NCBI RefSeq assembly: GCF_016584085.1
Contig: NZ_NRSJ01000034.1
Coordinates: 1 to 55,455, forward strand
Direction: 5' to 3'
Length of the DNA: 55,455 bases
From: Halochromatium glycolicum
GTDB lineage: Bacteria > Pseudomonadota > Gammaproteobacteria > Chromatiales > Chromatiaceae
The notes beneath the pieces were generated by a model. It did no database searches. It saw only the letters and a program-made list of their open reading frames with translations, and was not told the origin of the DNA. Every line of letters begins with the position of its first letter. The first letter of the stretch is position 1. The translations under genes were made by a program, and so were the position numbers. Shown piece after piece: positions 8,084-17,241 of this stretch.

Positions 8084-9553
8084 TCAGCCCTTGAGCGGCG
8101 GCGTCTTCAGTCCGCGCGGGTTGGTGAAGCGTTCGTTCAGGTTCTGCACATAGGCCTCGCAATCATGCAGGACCTTCGACACCCGGCCTTCTGACCAGTC
8201 GTTCCAGCCCAAAGGCTTACCGGAGAAGACGGTGCGCCAGCTGCGCGTGTTGAGCTGAAACGCGTTCAGCACATCGCCGGGCAGGCGCTCATCGCGCATC
8301 TGCTTGCGCAGCCAGGGCAGCACGCTCAGCGCGGCGAGCTTGCGCACCCCGAGATGGGCGGCCACCAGCATGAGCACGACGACGAGCTCGGCGCCTTCGA
8401 GCCCGTACGAGATGCCCATCCCTTCGATGGCTTGCAGCCAGCTTGGCTGATAGGAGAGCCCCTCCCAGTGGCCGGCTGAGACGCTCCAGAACAGGAACAC
8501 GATCAGGAGCGCAGTCAGGATGAGCCCGTCGGCGAACAGGGTCCGGCTGCGCCAGCGGCGCACCGCGGTCTCGAGCAGCGGTACGGTCTCATCGGCGAAG
8601 GTGGTAGCGGTATGGCGCAGCGAGGCGACGATGCGATAGGCGCGCTCGATCTCGACCTGGTCCATGCGCTCGTAGATCTCGTTGAGGTCCTGATCACGCT
8701 TGCGCTCGAACCGCTCGCGCTTGGCACCGTCCTGAATCGAGGGGGCAGAGCCGCTGAATACCGTGTAGAAGCGTCCCGTGGTCATGCCCACCTCGCCCAG
8801 CGCACGGAGCCAGGCGGCGACGACATCCTCCGGGTTGTCTTCCTTGGCAGCTGTGTCGAGCTGATTCAGCACATAGAGGAACTTGCTCGAGTCGGGCCGG
8901 TTCTTGGTCCGGACGACGAGATGCTGCAGCGTGTCGCGCATCGCCCCCGGTTCGGGATGGCGGGCATCGAACAGCACCAGCACCAGATCGGAGAGGTCGA
9001 TCATGTGGTCGGTGATGCTGAGGATCGCGTCGCGCTGGGCGTCGGCGTCGAAGCCGGGCGAGTCGATCAGGATCTTGCCCCGCAGCCGGTCGCTGCAGCA
9101 GGTCTTGAGCTGCAGATAGGCATCGATCCGCTTGCCTTCACCGCCCGCCACGCGCTCGATCTCGCGCGACATCTGATAGAACGGAAAACGCGGGTCGGAG
9201 TCGAGTGAGACACCAGGTAGCGCGTGGCTGCGGCTCTCCGGGCTGTAGACGATGACGGTGAAGCGGTCGTCGACGGCCTGGTTGCCAGTGCGTTGGATGG
9301 CCTCGCCGAGGAAATCGTTGATGAAGGTCGACTTGCCGGCCGAGAATGTTCCAAGCACCGAGATCAATGGCCACCACGGAACCTGACTTGCGAAGGAACG
9401 GTTCTCGGGCAGTAGACCCATGTCGTAGGCGACGCGGTCGAGGGTCCGGAAACTCTGCACCGTGTTGAGCAGGATCGGGTTTTCCTGCTCGAGGTGGGCC
9501 TCGAGGTCGTTGAGACGCTTCTGCACGCTTTCCGGACCGGCGGCTGAAGACAT
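8084..9553 (-). CDS. dynamin-superfamily GTPase with two membrane segments
   Basis: 489 aa. A GTPase domain is plain: P-loop GTFSAGKST (68-76) followed by FINDFLG, switch II LIDSPGFDAD (162-171), and NQLD (230-233) in place of NKxD. The C-terminal half has two hydrophobic segments (about 345-365 and 383-400) and a short basic tail. This is the layout of bacterial dynamin-like or FzoL-like proteins that act on the inner membrane. The ATG at 9553 has AGGAG at 8-nt spacing. The downstream neighbour is a ROK kinase. Family membership is well supported. Function (membrane remodelling, stress or phage response) is unknown. Confidence 0.8.
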   Translation of the reverse strand: MSSAAGPESVQKRLNDLEAHLEQENPILLNTVQSFRTLDRVAYDMGLLPENRSFASQVPWWPLISVLGTFSAGKSTFINDFLGEAIQRTGNQAVDDRFTVIVYSPESRSHALPGVSLDSDPRFPFYQMSREIERVAGGEGKRIDAYLQLKTCCSDRLRGKILIDSPGFDADAQRDAILSITDHMIDLSDLVLVLFDARHPEPGAMRDTLQHLVVRTKNRPDSSKFLYVLNQLDTAAKEDNPEDVVAAWLRALGEVGMTTGRFYTVFSGSAPSIQDGAKRERFERKRDQDLNEIYERMDQVEIERAYRIVASLRHTATTFADETVPLLETAVRRWRSRTLFADGLILTALLIVFLFWSVSAGHWEGLSYQPSWLQAIEGMGISYGLEGAELVVVLMLVAAHLGVRKLAALSVLPWLRKQMRDERLPGDVLNAFQLNTRSWRTVFSGKPLGWNDWSEGRVSKVLHDCEAYVQNLNERFTNPRGLKTPPLKG

Positions 9554-10088
9554 GAGTGCTGCTCCTGTCGGTGGGCTTCGTTGTCGTGAGGTGTCGCTGG
9601 CGTTAAAGCGCTGCCCGAAGGCTGTTTCAGGCGCGCGGGTGTCAAGACCGAACGGCTGCGGATACTATACGCTTTGGCCCAAGCCGGGTAGTGTGCGCGA
9701 GGCCTTTGGCCAGGGTCGACCGGCTGCTGTAAAGCGCTCCTTGGTCAAGGGCTTAGCGCTGCGCCGGGGCCTCTTCGAGCCTGGTATGGCCGTCGAATCG
9801 CCTTCGTCTAAGGGGCTGATTTTTTTGGGCTAAATGCCCGGCTCGCTTGATATCGCGCCGCGTTTTCAGGATACTCCGCGGCTTGGCCTGTGTGCCGCCA
9901 GCGATAACGATCCAGACCGATAAGAACACACTCCGCGAAGGAGCTTGCACTGCGACATGTCCCTCGGCAACGGTTCTTGCCGCGCGTTGATCCGGATGGC
10001 AGCGCGTGCGACTCCGTTTGTCCGCGCAACGGCGGGCCGCCGCCGACAATACAGTTCTTGGGTACCCCGGAAAATGGGAAATCTGACT
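9554..10088. other. intergenic region between divergent GTPase and efflux genes
   Basis: About 535 bp. No gene was recognised. Short plus-strand frames here, including an upstream extension of the adaptor frame to 9945, show no family features. A run of seven T lies near 9820-9830 without a convincing stem. Promoters for both flanking genes must be here, but I could not define them. Confidence 0.35.
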
Positions 10089-11273
10089 ATGCGTATGCTC
10101 TCGACAGGGCTCATCGTCACGGTGAGCGCCATCATGTCCATGAGCGCCGTCCCGATCACGTCGGCGCAGCCGGTAGAGGATATCTATGTTGTCAAGCAGG
10201 CCGAGGGACTCCCGACAGTATCGGTCGGCGGCACCGTTGTTCCATACAAGGAGGTGACCTTGGCGGCGCAGCTTCCGGGACGGGTCGACTATCTGGCGGG
10301 GATCGAGGGCGACGCGTTCGAGCGCGGTGATCTGCTGGTCTCGCTCGACGCCAGCGAGCTCAAGGCGAAGCGCGAAGCGCTGCTGGCCCAGTTGGCCACC
10401 GCCGATGCGCAGCTTCGCAATGCCGGTGTGCAATACAGCCGCGAGCTCTATTCGCCGCGTGCGCGCCAATCACCGGGCGGCATGGCGGTGCCGAACCTGT
10501 TCGACCAGTTCTTTACGCGGCCGATGGAGGATTTCATCGGTGATCGTGACGTTGACGCGGAGCTGTCCGCTGATCTGTTCGCATCCGGCACTCAGATCCA
10601 GAAGGCGCGTAACGCCCTCATGCAGCTCCAGGCCGAACTTCGGGCGATCGAGGCGAAGCTACGTGATGCCCGCTCGATCGCGCCTTTCGATGGGGTGATC
10701 GTGAAGAAGTTCATCGAAGCGGGTGACACCGTGCAGCCGGGCCAGCCGCTGCTTGACTATGCCGATGTCGAGTATCTGCAGGTCGAGGTCGATGTGCCGG
10801 CGCGTCTGCGACCGGGACTGCGCGAGGGCGCGATGCTGCGCGCTGAGCTGGATGTGCCCGTGCGCGGCGCCGACAAGGGTGACGGCGACCCAGGTAACGT
10901 GCCGGTGCGTGTCGCCCAGGTGTTTCCGATGGCCGATCCGCAGCGCCATACCGTCAAGGTGAAGTTTGACTTGCCGAAGGGTGTTTCCGAGCCCGGGATG
11001 TACGCCAAGGTCTTGGTCCCTGATTTCAGCGCGCCGGCCCGCGTCAATCCGGTCATCCCGCGCACCGCCATCCGCTACAACGGTAGCCTTCCGGGCGTCT
11101 ACGTGTTGGATGAGGAAGGCAACGCGCAGCTGCGGCTGATCCGCGTCGGTGAGCCGACTCCCCGGGGCGGCGTCACGGTGCTTAGCGGGCTGCGCGCGGG
11201 CGAGCGAATCCTCAGCAACCCAGGACCAGGCGTTGCAACAGGCTGGTCGCCGGACGACCGTTCGAGCCGCTGA
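10089..11273 (+). CDS. RND efflux periplasmic adaptor (membrane fusion protein)
   Basis: 394 aa from ATG 10089 (GGGAA at 8-nt spacing). The open frame continues upstream to 9945, but a signal sequence begins exactly here (MRMLSTGLIVTVSAIMSM, then SAQP). The barrel-sandwich half-motifs flank the hairpin: VPYKEVTLAAQLPGRVDYLA near the N-terminus and the later IAPFDGVIVKKFIEAGDTV. The helical hairpin lies between, and a beta-barrel domain with TAIRYNGSLPGVYVLDEEG follows. Adaptors of this type link an RND permease to an outer membrane channel. The permease gene follows after 82 bp. No outer-membrane TolC gene is in the window, so a channel must be encoded elsewhere. The substrate is unknown. Confidence 0.92.
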   Translation: MRMLSTGLIVTVSAIMSMSAVPITSAQPVEDIYVVKQAEGLPTVSVGGTVVPYKEVTLAAQLPGRVDYLAGIEGDAFERGDLLVSLDASELKAKREALLAQLATADAQLRNAGVQYSRELYSPRARQSPGGMAVPNLFDQFFTRPMEDFIGDRDVDAELSADLFASGTQIQKARNALMQLQAELRAIEAKLRDARSIAPFDGVIVKKFIEAGDTVQPGQPLLDYADVEYLQVEVDVPARLRPGLREGAMLRAELDVPVRGADKGDGDPGNVPVRVAQVFPMADPQRHTVKVKFDLPKGVSEPGMYAKVLVPDFSAPARVNPVIPRTAIRYNGSLPGVYVLDEEGNAQLRLIRVGEPTPRGGVTVLSGLRAGERILSNPGPGVATGWSPDDRSSR

Positions 11274-11355
11274 AGCCGCCTGCTCTTGCCGGGGCTCGAC
11301 AGTGTGCCCGCAGCCCCGAACCCCTCTCGCCCGATCCTGACGTAAGAAGCAAACC

Positions 11356-14300
11356 ATGAGCCAGGACGATAGCCCAAGCACTGCCCCTGCGGAACAAGAT
11401 CGCAACCTCGCCTCGATGGACGGCGATGCACTCGGCCTCGCGGGTCGCACGGCCCGCTTCTTCATCCGCTCGCCACTTTCGCCGCTGCTCTATGTCGCGA
11501 TGCTGATGATGGGTCTGCTCGGACTCATCGCGACGCCGCGCCAGGAGGACCCGCAGATCTCGGTGCCCATGATCGACATCATGGTCCAATACCCGGGGGC
11601 TGCGGCAGAGCAGGTGTCGAACCTCGCGATGCAGCCGCTCGAGCGGATCATGAGCGAGATCCCGGGTGTGAAGCACGTCTACTCGGCGGCCCAACGCGGA
11701 CAGGGGATCGTCACCGTCGAGTTCGAGGTCGGCGAGGAGATGGGGCCGTCGCTGGTCAAGGTGAACGACAAGATCGCCTCGAACATGGACAAGATGCCGC
11801 CGGGGGTGATGCCGCCACTGGTCAAGACCAAAGGCATCGATGACGTGCCGATCGTGACCTTGACGCTCTGGTCGAAGGATGTCGACGGCAACGGCCGGCC
11901 GGATGTCGACGACGGGCAGCTGCGGCTGCTGGCGCAGGACGTGCTGCAATCCTTGAAAGAGGTCAAGGACACCGGCAACGCCTTCATCGTCGGCGGTCGG
12001 CGTGAGCAGATCACCGTCGACGCCTATCCGGAGCGCCTCTCGGGCTATCGCATCAGTCTTGACGAGGTCGCGAGCACGATCCGGGCGGCGAATGCCGAGA
12101 CGACTGCGGGCGGGGTTGAGTCGAGTGGCTCGCATTTTTCGGTGACTTCCGGATCGTTCTTGGAAGGCCCCGAGGATATCGAGCGTTTGGTCGTGGGCAC
12201 CTACAACGAGATTCCGGTCTACGTCCACGACATCGCCCGCGTTCGCCAAGGCCCCGAGGACGCCGACCAGCTTGTCGCCTACTACACTGGACCGGCGTTC
12301 CACGGGGAGCAGAGCGCCGATGGCGCGCCGGCGGTGACCATCGCGGTTGCAAAGAAGGAGCTGACCAACGGTGTCACCGTTGCCAACGCGATCCTTGAGA
12401 AGGTCGAAGAGATCAAGGGCGATCGTATCCCGAACAATGTCGAGGTCAGCGTCACCCGCAACTATGGCGAGACCGCCGACGAGAAGGTCTCGGAACTGAT
12501 CTTCAAGCTCTTTATCGCGACCTTCTTCGTGTTCCTGCTGGTGCTGGCCGCGTTCCGGGCGTTGAAGCCGGCCATCGTGGTCATGCTGGTGATCCCGGTG
12601 GTGCTGCTGATGACCATCTTCATGGCCTGGATCACCGACTACACGATCGACCGTGTCAGTTTGTTCGCACTGATCTTCTCGATCGGCATCCTGGTCGACG
12701 ACGCGATCGTCGTGGTCGAGAACATCTACCGGCGCTGGCTCGAAGAGGGCCGCACCGATGAATACACCGCGGTCGATGCCGTGCGCGAGGTCGGCAACCC
12801 GACCATCCTCGCGACCTTCACCGTGATCGCCGCGCTGCTGCCGATGGGCTTCGTCAGCGGGATGATGGGCCCGTACATGGAGCCAATCCCGGCCTTGGGC
12901 TCGGTGGCGATGCTGATCTCGCTGTTCGCGGCCTTCGTGTTCACGCCCTATCTCGCGATCTCGAAGTGGCTGCGGCCCTCGATGCGTTATCTGGAGGTGG
13001 CCGAGAAGCGCGAGCACAAGGAGGCCGAGAACCTCGAACGGCTCTACGTCGGCATCCTGACGCCGCTGATCGAGAACAAGACCAAACGCTTGATCTTCAA
13101 GCTCGTGCTCTGGGGGGCCTTCCTGTTCACCCTGACCTTCTTCTACTTTAAGTGGGTCCCGGTGAAGATGCTGCCGCTCGACAACAAGCCCGAGTTCTCG
13201 GTTGTGCTGGACATGCCCGAGGGGACGGCCTTGCCGGTGACGGCGAACCTGGCGCACAAGATGGCCGAGAAGGTTCGCGGCATGCCGGAGGTGACTGCGA
13301 TCCAGCTCTATGCCGGTACCGCGCGGCCATTCGATTTCAACGGGATGGTGCGTCACTACTACCTGCGCTCCGACCCCTGGCAGGGGGAGCTGCAGGTCCA
13401 ATTGACCAACAAGCATGACCGCGAGCGCACCAGTCACGAGATCGCGGTCGAGGCGCGCGAGCTGCTGAAACCGCTGGCGGACGAGCACGGCGCGCGGATC
13501 GCGGTGGTCGAGATGCCACCAGGCCCGCCGGTGCTGCAGTCGGTCGTCGCCGAGGTTCACGGGCCGAGTCCGGAGGTCCGGCGCGCCTTTGCACAGGAGC
13601 TGACCGATATCTTCTCGCAGGCCGAGAGCACTCGCGATGTCGATAACTATCTGCGCGAGTCGTTCGATTACTGGCGTTTTGACGTCGATACCGAGAAGGC
13701 GGTGCGCCGCGGCATCTCGGTCGATGCGATCAACCGCAATCTGACCATGGCGCTGGGTGGCTCAGAGATCGGCGACGTCAAGATGCGCGCAGGACACGAG
13801 CCGGTGAACATCGTCGTTCAGGTTCCACTGGCTGAGCGCTCCCAGATCGACCGACTCGGTGATCTGCCGATCCGCTCCAGCTCCGGTGTCACCGTGCCGT
13901 TGCGCGAGCTCGGTGATTTTGAGCGGGTCCCGGAAGAGGCGATCGTCTATCGCAAGGACTTGCGCGGCATCGAGTATGTTGTCGCCGATGTCGGCGGCAC
14001 CCTGGCCGCGCCGGTCTATGCGATGCTGCAGATCGAGAAGCGGATCGACGAGATGGGCTATGTCGCCCCCGATGGCGTGAAGCCGGAGTCGTACTGGCTC
14101 GGCCCGCCGCCGTCGGATCAAGTCTCGTCGTTCGAATGGGGCGGCGAATGGACGGTGACCTACGAGACCTTCCGAGACATGGGCGCGGCCTTCGGTGTGG
14201 CCCTGGTCCTGATCTACATCCTTGTGGTCTGGGAGTTCGGCAACTTCCGCATCCCGCTCGTGATCATGGCGCCGATCCCGTTGACGCTGCTTGGGATCAT

Positions 14301-15324
14301 CCCAGCCCATTGGGCTGCATTCGAGCTCGGTATCGGCGGTGAGTTCACGGCGACCTCGATGATCGGCTGGATCGCCCTCGCCGGCATCATCGTCCGGAAC
14401 TCGATCCTGTTGGTCGACTTCTCGATCCATGAGGTCCAGAAGGGCGTTCCGGTGGCCGAGGCGGTGATCCGGGCCTGCAAGACAAGAACGAGGCCGATCG
14501 TGATCACCGCGCTGGCGCTGGTTGCGGGCTCGAGCGTGATCTTCACCGACCCGATCTTCCAGGGGATGGCGATCTCGCTGTCGTCCGGCGTGCTGGTCTC
14601 GACCATCCTGACCCTGATCGTGATCCCGCTCGGTTGTGTGGCGGCGAGCAAGGACCTCTGCGAGGTCGCCGTCGCCAGCGCGCCGCCTGGAATGAATGTT
14701 CCTTGTGCAGAAGGCCTCGACAGCGGTGAGGCCGAGCAGGCGCCATCGCGCAAACGGGCCGAAGGGACGACACCTGCTCCGCGCGGCGGCACAGTCTGGG
14801 CCAAGATTGGCAGCCTGTTGATGCTCGTTCTCTATGCGTTTCGCGGTATCTTTCTGCTGCTCTTCGATTGGATCAAAGGGATCTTGGTCAAGAAGCGCCG
14901 CGGCCAGGGCCCGAAGCCGGGTGGCGGCGGGAACGGGGGCTCCGGGACCTTGCCTAACGCATTGAGACGGGGTAACGCCGAGGTCGATGCCTCTTCGCCA
15001 ACAGACGACGCCGGCGTACAGGCCGACAGGACAAGGACAGCTGAGCCGACTACAGTTAAGGAAGTGCCTGCAGAGGAGGCCGGAGAAACGGACGCGACGC
15101 CTACTCCAACAACGCGCAAGAAGGCACCGAGCAAGAAGGCGCCGAGCAAGAAGGGGCAAACGAAAAAGGCGACCAAGAAACGCGCATCCAGCAGCGGCAC
15201 TGCTTCGGTGGCTAAAGGGTCGACCGCACCGAAGGCGGGCAAGAAGCCATCGAGACGGGGTATCCGTCTCAAGACCGACGAAGGCGACGGGCAGGCCGAC
15301 GACGACGGGGGCTCAGGCGGTTAG
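11356..15324 (+). CDS. RND efflux permease with long Lys-rich C-terminal extension
   Basis: 1322 aa, against about 1030-1080 for AcrB-type permeases. Residues up to about 1095 are a normal RND pump: N-terminal helix ending LIATPRQEDPQI, PGAAAEQVSNLAMQPLE, porter domains, helix cluster with SIGILVDDAIVVVENIYR and VIAALLPMGFVSGMMGPYM, second half ending in the last helices around FQGMAISLSSGVLVSTIL. It exports substrates by proton antiport. After residue 1095 come about 225 extra residues: a charged linker, a further hydrophobic stretch (about 1147-1172, IGSLLMLVLYAFRGIFLLLF), a Gly-rich patch, an acidic Thr/Pro region, and a histone-H1-like tail with repeated KKAPSKK units. The extra segment is in frame and not a fusion I can name. 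The adaptor gene lies just upstream. Confidence 0.92.
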   Translation: MSQDDSPSTAPAEQDRNLASMDGDALGLAGRTARFFIRSPLSPLLYVAMLMMGLLGLIATPRQEDPQISVPMIDIMVQYPGAAAEQVSNLAMQPLERIMSEIPGVKHVYSAAQRGQGIVTVEFEVGEEMGPSLVKVNDKIASNMDKMPPGVMPPLVKTKGIDDVPIVTLTLWSKDVDGNGRPDVDDGQLRLLAQDVLQSLKEVKDTGNAFIVGGRREQITVDAYPERLSGYRISLDEVASTIRAANAETTAGGVESSGSHFSVTSGSFLEGPEDIERLVVGTYNEIPVYVHDIARVRQGPEDADQLVAYYTGPAFHGEQSADGAPAVTIAVAKKELTNGVTVANAILEKVEEIKGDRIPNNVEVSVTRNYGETADEKVSELIFKLFIATFFVFLLVLAAFRALKPAIVVMLVIPVVLLMTIFMAWITDYTIDRVSLFALIFSIGILVDDAIVVVENIYRRWLEEGRTDEYTAVDAVREVGNPTILATFTVIAALLPMGFVSGMMGPYMEPIPALGSVAMLISLFAAFVFTPYLAISKWLRPSMRYLEVAEKREHKEAENLERLYVGILTPLIENKTKRLIFKLVLWGAFLFTLTFFYFKWVPVKMLPLDNKPEFSVVLDMPEGTALPVTANLAHKMAEKVRGMPEVTAIQLYAGTARPFDFNGMVRHYYLRSDPWQGELQVQLTNKHDRERTSHEIAVEARELLKPLADEHGARIAVVEMPPGPPVLQSVVAEVHGPSPEVRRAFAQELTDIFSQAESTRDVDNYLRESFDYWRFDVDTEKAVRRGISVDAINRNLTMALGGSEIGDVKMRAGHEPVNIVVQVPLAERSQIDRLGDLPIRSSSGVTVPLRELGDFERVPEEAIVYRKDLRGIEYVVADVGGTLAAPVYAMLQIEKRIDEMGYVAPDGVKPESYWLGPPPSDQVSSFEWGGEWTVTYETFRDMGAAFGVALVLIYILVVWEFGNFRIPLVIMAPIPLTLLGIIPAHWAAFELGIGGEFTATSMIGWIALAGIIVRNSILLVDFSIHEVQKGVPVAEAVIRACKTRTRPIVITALALVAGSSVIFTDPIFQGMAISLSSGVLVSTILTLIVIPLGCVAASKDLCEVAVASAPPGMNVPCAEGLDSGEAEQAPSRKRAEGTTPAPRGGTVWAKIGSLLMLVLYAFRGIFLLLFDWIKGILVKKRRGQGPKPGGGGNGGSGTLPNALRRGNAEVDASSPTDDAGVQADRTRTAEPTTVKEVPAEEAGETDATPTPTTRKKAPSKKAPSKKGQTKKATKKRASSSGTASVAKGSTAPKAGKKPSRRGIRLKTDEGDGQADDDGGSGG

Positions 15325-15447
15325 GCGCGCCGCGCGTTGACGCCTCGGGTACGCCGGTCCTTGTCGGTTAGGCTGCGGTGTTGGTCGTGCTCGGACAGTC
15401 CGCGGTCTCCTTCTCGAGGCGGAAAACAGATTGATGCAGCGAACATT

Positions 15448-16338
15448 ATGGCAGGATGGCAAATAAGACTCATGGCAGGTCCTCGCGGCAGGATAGGGTG
15501 GCCGCGTCGCCAATGGGTATCCTGGATACTCGCTGCATGGGTGATCATCTTGATCGGACTCCTCGGGACCACCGCGTGGGCCTGGAACCCGTACGATACC
15601 GATAGCAGCCGTGCCGGCGAGCCATACACTTGGCGCAGCTCGCCCGGCAGCTATCGGACTCCGAATGCTCCCCGGCGACCGGCGGCCGGAGCTAGGCATG
15701 ATTCAGAGACCGGTTACGATCAGTGGGACCAATCAAGCCGGTGGTCCATGCCGGGTGACCGTTCCGATCAGCGTTGGCCCGACGAGCCGTCGAGCGTTGA
15801 CTATGGCTGGGGGGATGCCTATGGTAGCTCCGACAACTGGTCTGGAGGCCAGCGCTGGCGGGATGAGCGAGGCGGCGCCTATGATGCGCCGTTGCCACCG
15901 GCGCCTCGAAGCGAGTTCCGATCGCGATCGTTGTATGAGGATTTCAGCCGGCATCGGCGGGGGCCTCAGGTGGGCTACCCCAAAGCGGGTGATCCGGGGC
16001 CTGATCGGATGGACTGGCGTGATGAGCGCTCGGGTCCGTGGGGCGCGATGTCTCGACAGACCGAAGTCGAAGCGGGGGTTCGTTATCGGGGTTACGAGTT
16101 CCGGCACGACCCCGATCTGGGCGCGCCGGGGCGACACCGTCAAAATGGTTGGGAGTTTCGACCTCTTACCAGCCGCGAGCAAGAGCGAATACGCAGCGAA
16201 GGACTCTATCCGCGCATCGACGAAGGCGACTATCGGCAGCGCGGGCCTTGGCGCAGTTACGAGGACGAAGGAACCGCATTCGGTTACCATTCGCGCGGCT
16301 CAGATTTCGGCGGTGAGCAGTACCCCGAGTTCCAGTGA
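15448..16338 (+). CDS. exported or membrane-anchored protein rich in Trp, Tyr, Arg and Gly
   Basis: 296 aa from ATG 15448; the frame is open from 15337 and a later ATG at 15472 is equally possible, with no clear ribosome site at any. One hydrophobic segment (WILAAWVIILIGLLGTTAWA) near the N-terminus acts as signal peptide or anchor. The rest is low in hydrophobic residues and full of Arg, Gly, Ser, Trp, Tyr and Asp, with loose repeats of DQW, DRS, YG and RWRDER type. It is probably disordered and extracytoplasmic. I recognise no family. A structural or envelope role would be a guess. The next gene, parA, starts 80 bp downstream. Confidence 0.6.
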   Translation: MAGWQIRLMAGPRGRIGWPRRQWVSWILAAWVIILIGLLGTTAWAWNPYDTDSSRAGEPYTWRSSPGSYRTPNAPRRPAAGARHDSETGYDQWDQSSRWSMPGDRSDQRWPDEPSSVDYGWGDAYGSSDNWSGGQRWRDERGGAYDAPLPPAPRSEFRSRSLYEDFSRHRRGPQVGYPKAGDPGPDRMDWRDERSGPWGAMSRQTEVEAGVRYRGYEFRHDPDLGAPGRHRQNGWEFRPLTSREQERIRSEGLYPRIDEGDYRQRGPWRSYEDEGTAFGYHSRGSDFGGEQYPEFQ

Positions 16339-16376
16339 GTCATGCTGGCCAGTCATGCTGTTCAGTCATGTTGGGC
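16338..16376. repeat. 13-bp tandem repeat, three copies, upstream of parA
   Basis: AGTCATGCTGGCC, AGTCATGCTGTTC and AGTCATGTTGGGC follow each other directly, beginning at the stop codon of the preceding gene and ending 42 bp before parA. They could be replication slippage or a binding array; nothing decides between these. Confidence 0.85.
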
Positions 16377-16418
16377 GAATGAGTGCAGGGTCTTGACAAG
16401 GGCTAGCGGCAAGGTCGG

Positions 16419-17051
16419 ATGATCACAGTCATCGGGAGCCTGAAGGGCGGTTCGGGTAAGAGTACGCTGACGTTCAACGTCGGTGTCTGGTTGGCGATGG
16501 CCGAAGTCGACGTCCAGCTCGTCGACGCCGATCCGCAAGGCACCCTGACCGATGTCTGCGAGGTTCGGGATGAGGAGGGGTTCGAGCCTCGTCTCAAGCC
16601 CTGGGGAAGGTCTGAACTGACAACTGAGAAGCTGGCCGAGCATACCGAGACGGTGATCGATGTCGGCACCTCGGATATGGAGGGTCTGCGCACGGCGATC
16701 GGTCTCTGTGACCGGGTGGTCGTCCCGGTTCCTCCTTCCCAGGCCGACATCTGGTCGACCCAGCGCTTCATCCAGCTGGTCAAGTCAGTCGAGCGTGAAC
16801 AGCCGGTGGAGATCGTCGGGTTCATCAATCGCGGGGATACCCATCATGCCGTTCGCGAGACCAACGAAGCGGCGGCGGCTTTGGTCTCGTTGCCCGATAT
16901 CCGTTTTCTGAAGCCCCGCCTTTCGCAGCGCACCGTCTTCAGGCGTTCGTTTAGTGAGGGCCTTGCCGTCTTCGAGCTCGATCCGCGAGGCAAGGGGGCA
17001 AAGGAGTTTTATGGGCTTGCCGCGATGCTGTTCCCTCAGGTCTTGAGCTGA
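16419..17051 (+). CDS. ParA/MinD-type ATPase
   Basis: 210 aa, a short ParA of the orphan chromosomal kind. The deviant Walker A is KGGSGKST (9-16) with the signature lysine K9. LVDADPQGTLTD (34-45) and VIDVGTSDMEGL follow, and the C-terminal part has FLKPRLSQRTVFRRSFSEG. Such ATPases dimerise on ATP and position plasmids, chromosomes, chemoreceptor arrays or other cargo. There is no parB downstream. Instead a one-helix membrane coiled-coil protein begins 190 bp further on the same strand, so ParA may position a membrane cargo; that is inference. The length and motifs make the family certain. Confidence 0.9.
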   Translation: MITVIGSLKGGSGKSTLTFNVGVWLAMAEVDVQLVDADPQGTLTDVCEVRDEEGFEPRLKPWGRSELTTEKLAEHTETVIDVGTSDMEGLRTAIGLCDRVVVPVPPSQADIWSTQRFIQLVKSVEREQPVEIVGFINRGDTHHAVRETNEAAAALVSLPDIRFLKPRLSQRTVFRRSFSEGLAVFELDPRGKGAKEFYGLAAMLFPQVLS

Positions 17052-17241
17052 GCATCGAGGTGTTGCCAATCGAGCCGTTGCTTGTATAACCGAGCGTCCG
17101 TGTTAGGCTTTGCCGGTACGTCGACTGATCCGCTTGCGGCGGTCAGCCGCGTTTGGGCACTCAGAGAACAAGACAGCCGAAGGCCCGACGCGAGCTAACT
17201 ACCGCGTGCAAGCGGTAGGAGCGGCATGAGAGAGGTCGTGA

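Noticed and set aside
11212..13560. Long minus-strand open frame of 782 codons
   Set aside because: It lies fully opposite the RND permease and adaptor end, and its protein is a His/Asp/Arg-rich string typical of antisense reading of GC-rich genes.
15448..16338. Sulfur globule protein
   Set aside because: It has some Gly and Tyr richness, but the protein is larger, Arg- and Trp-rich, and lacks the regular Gly/Pro/Tyr repeats of those proteins.
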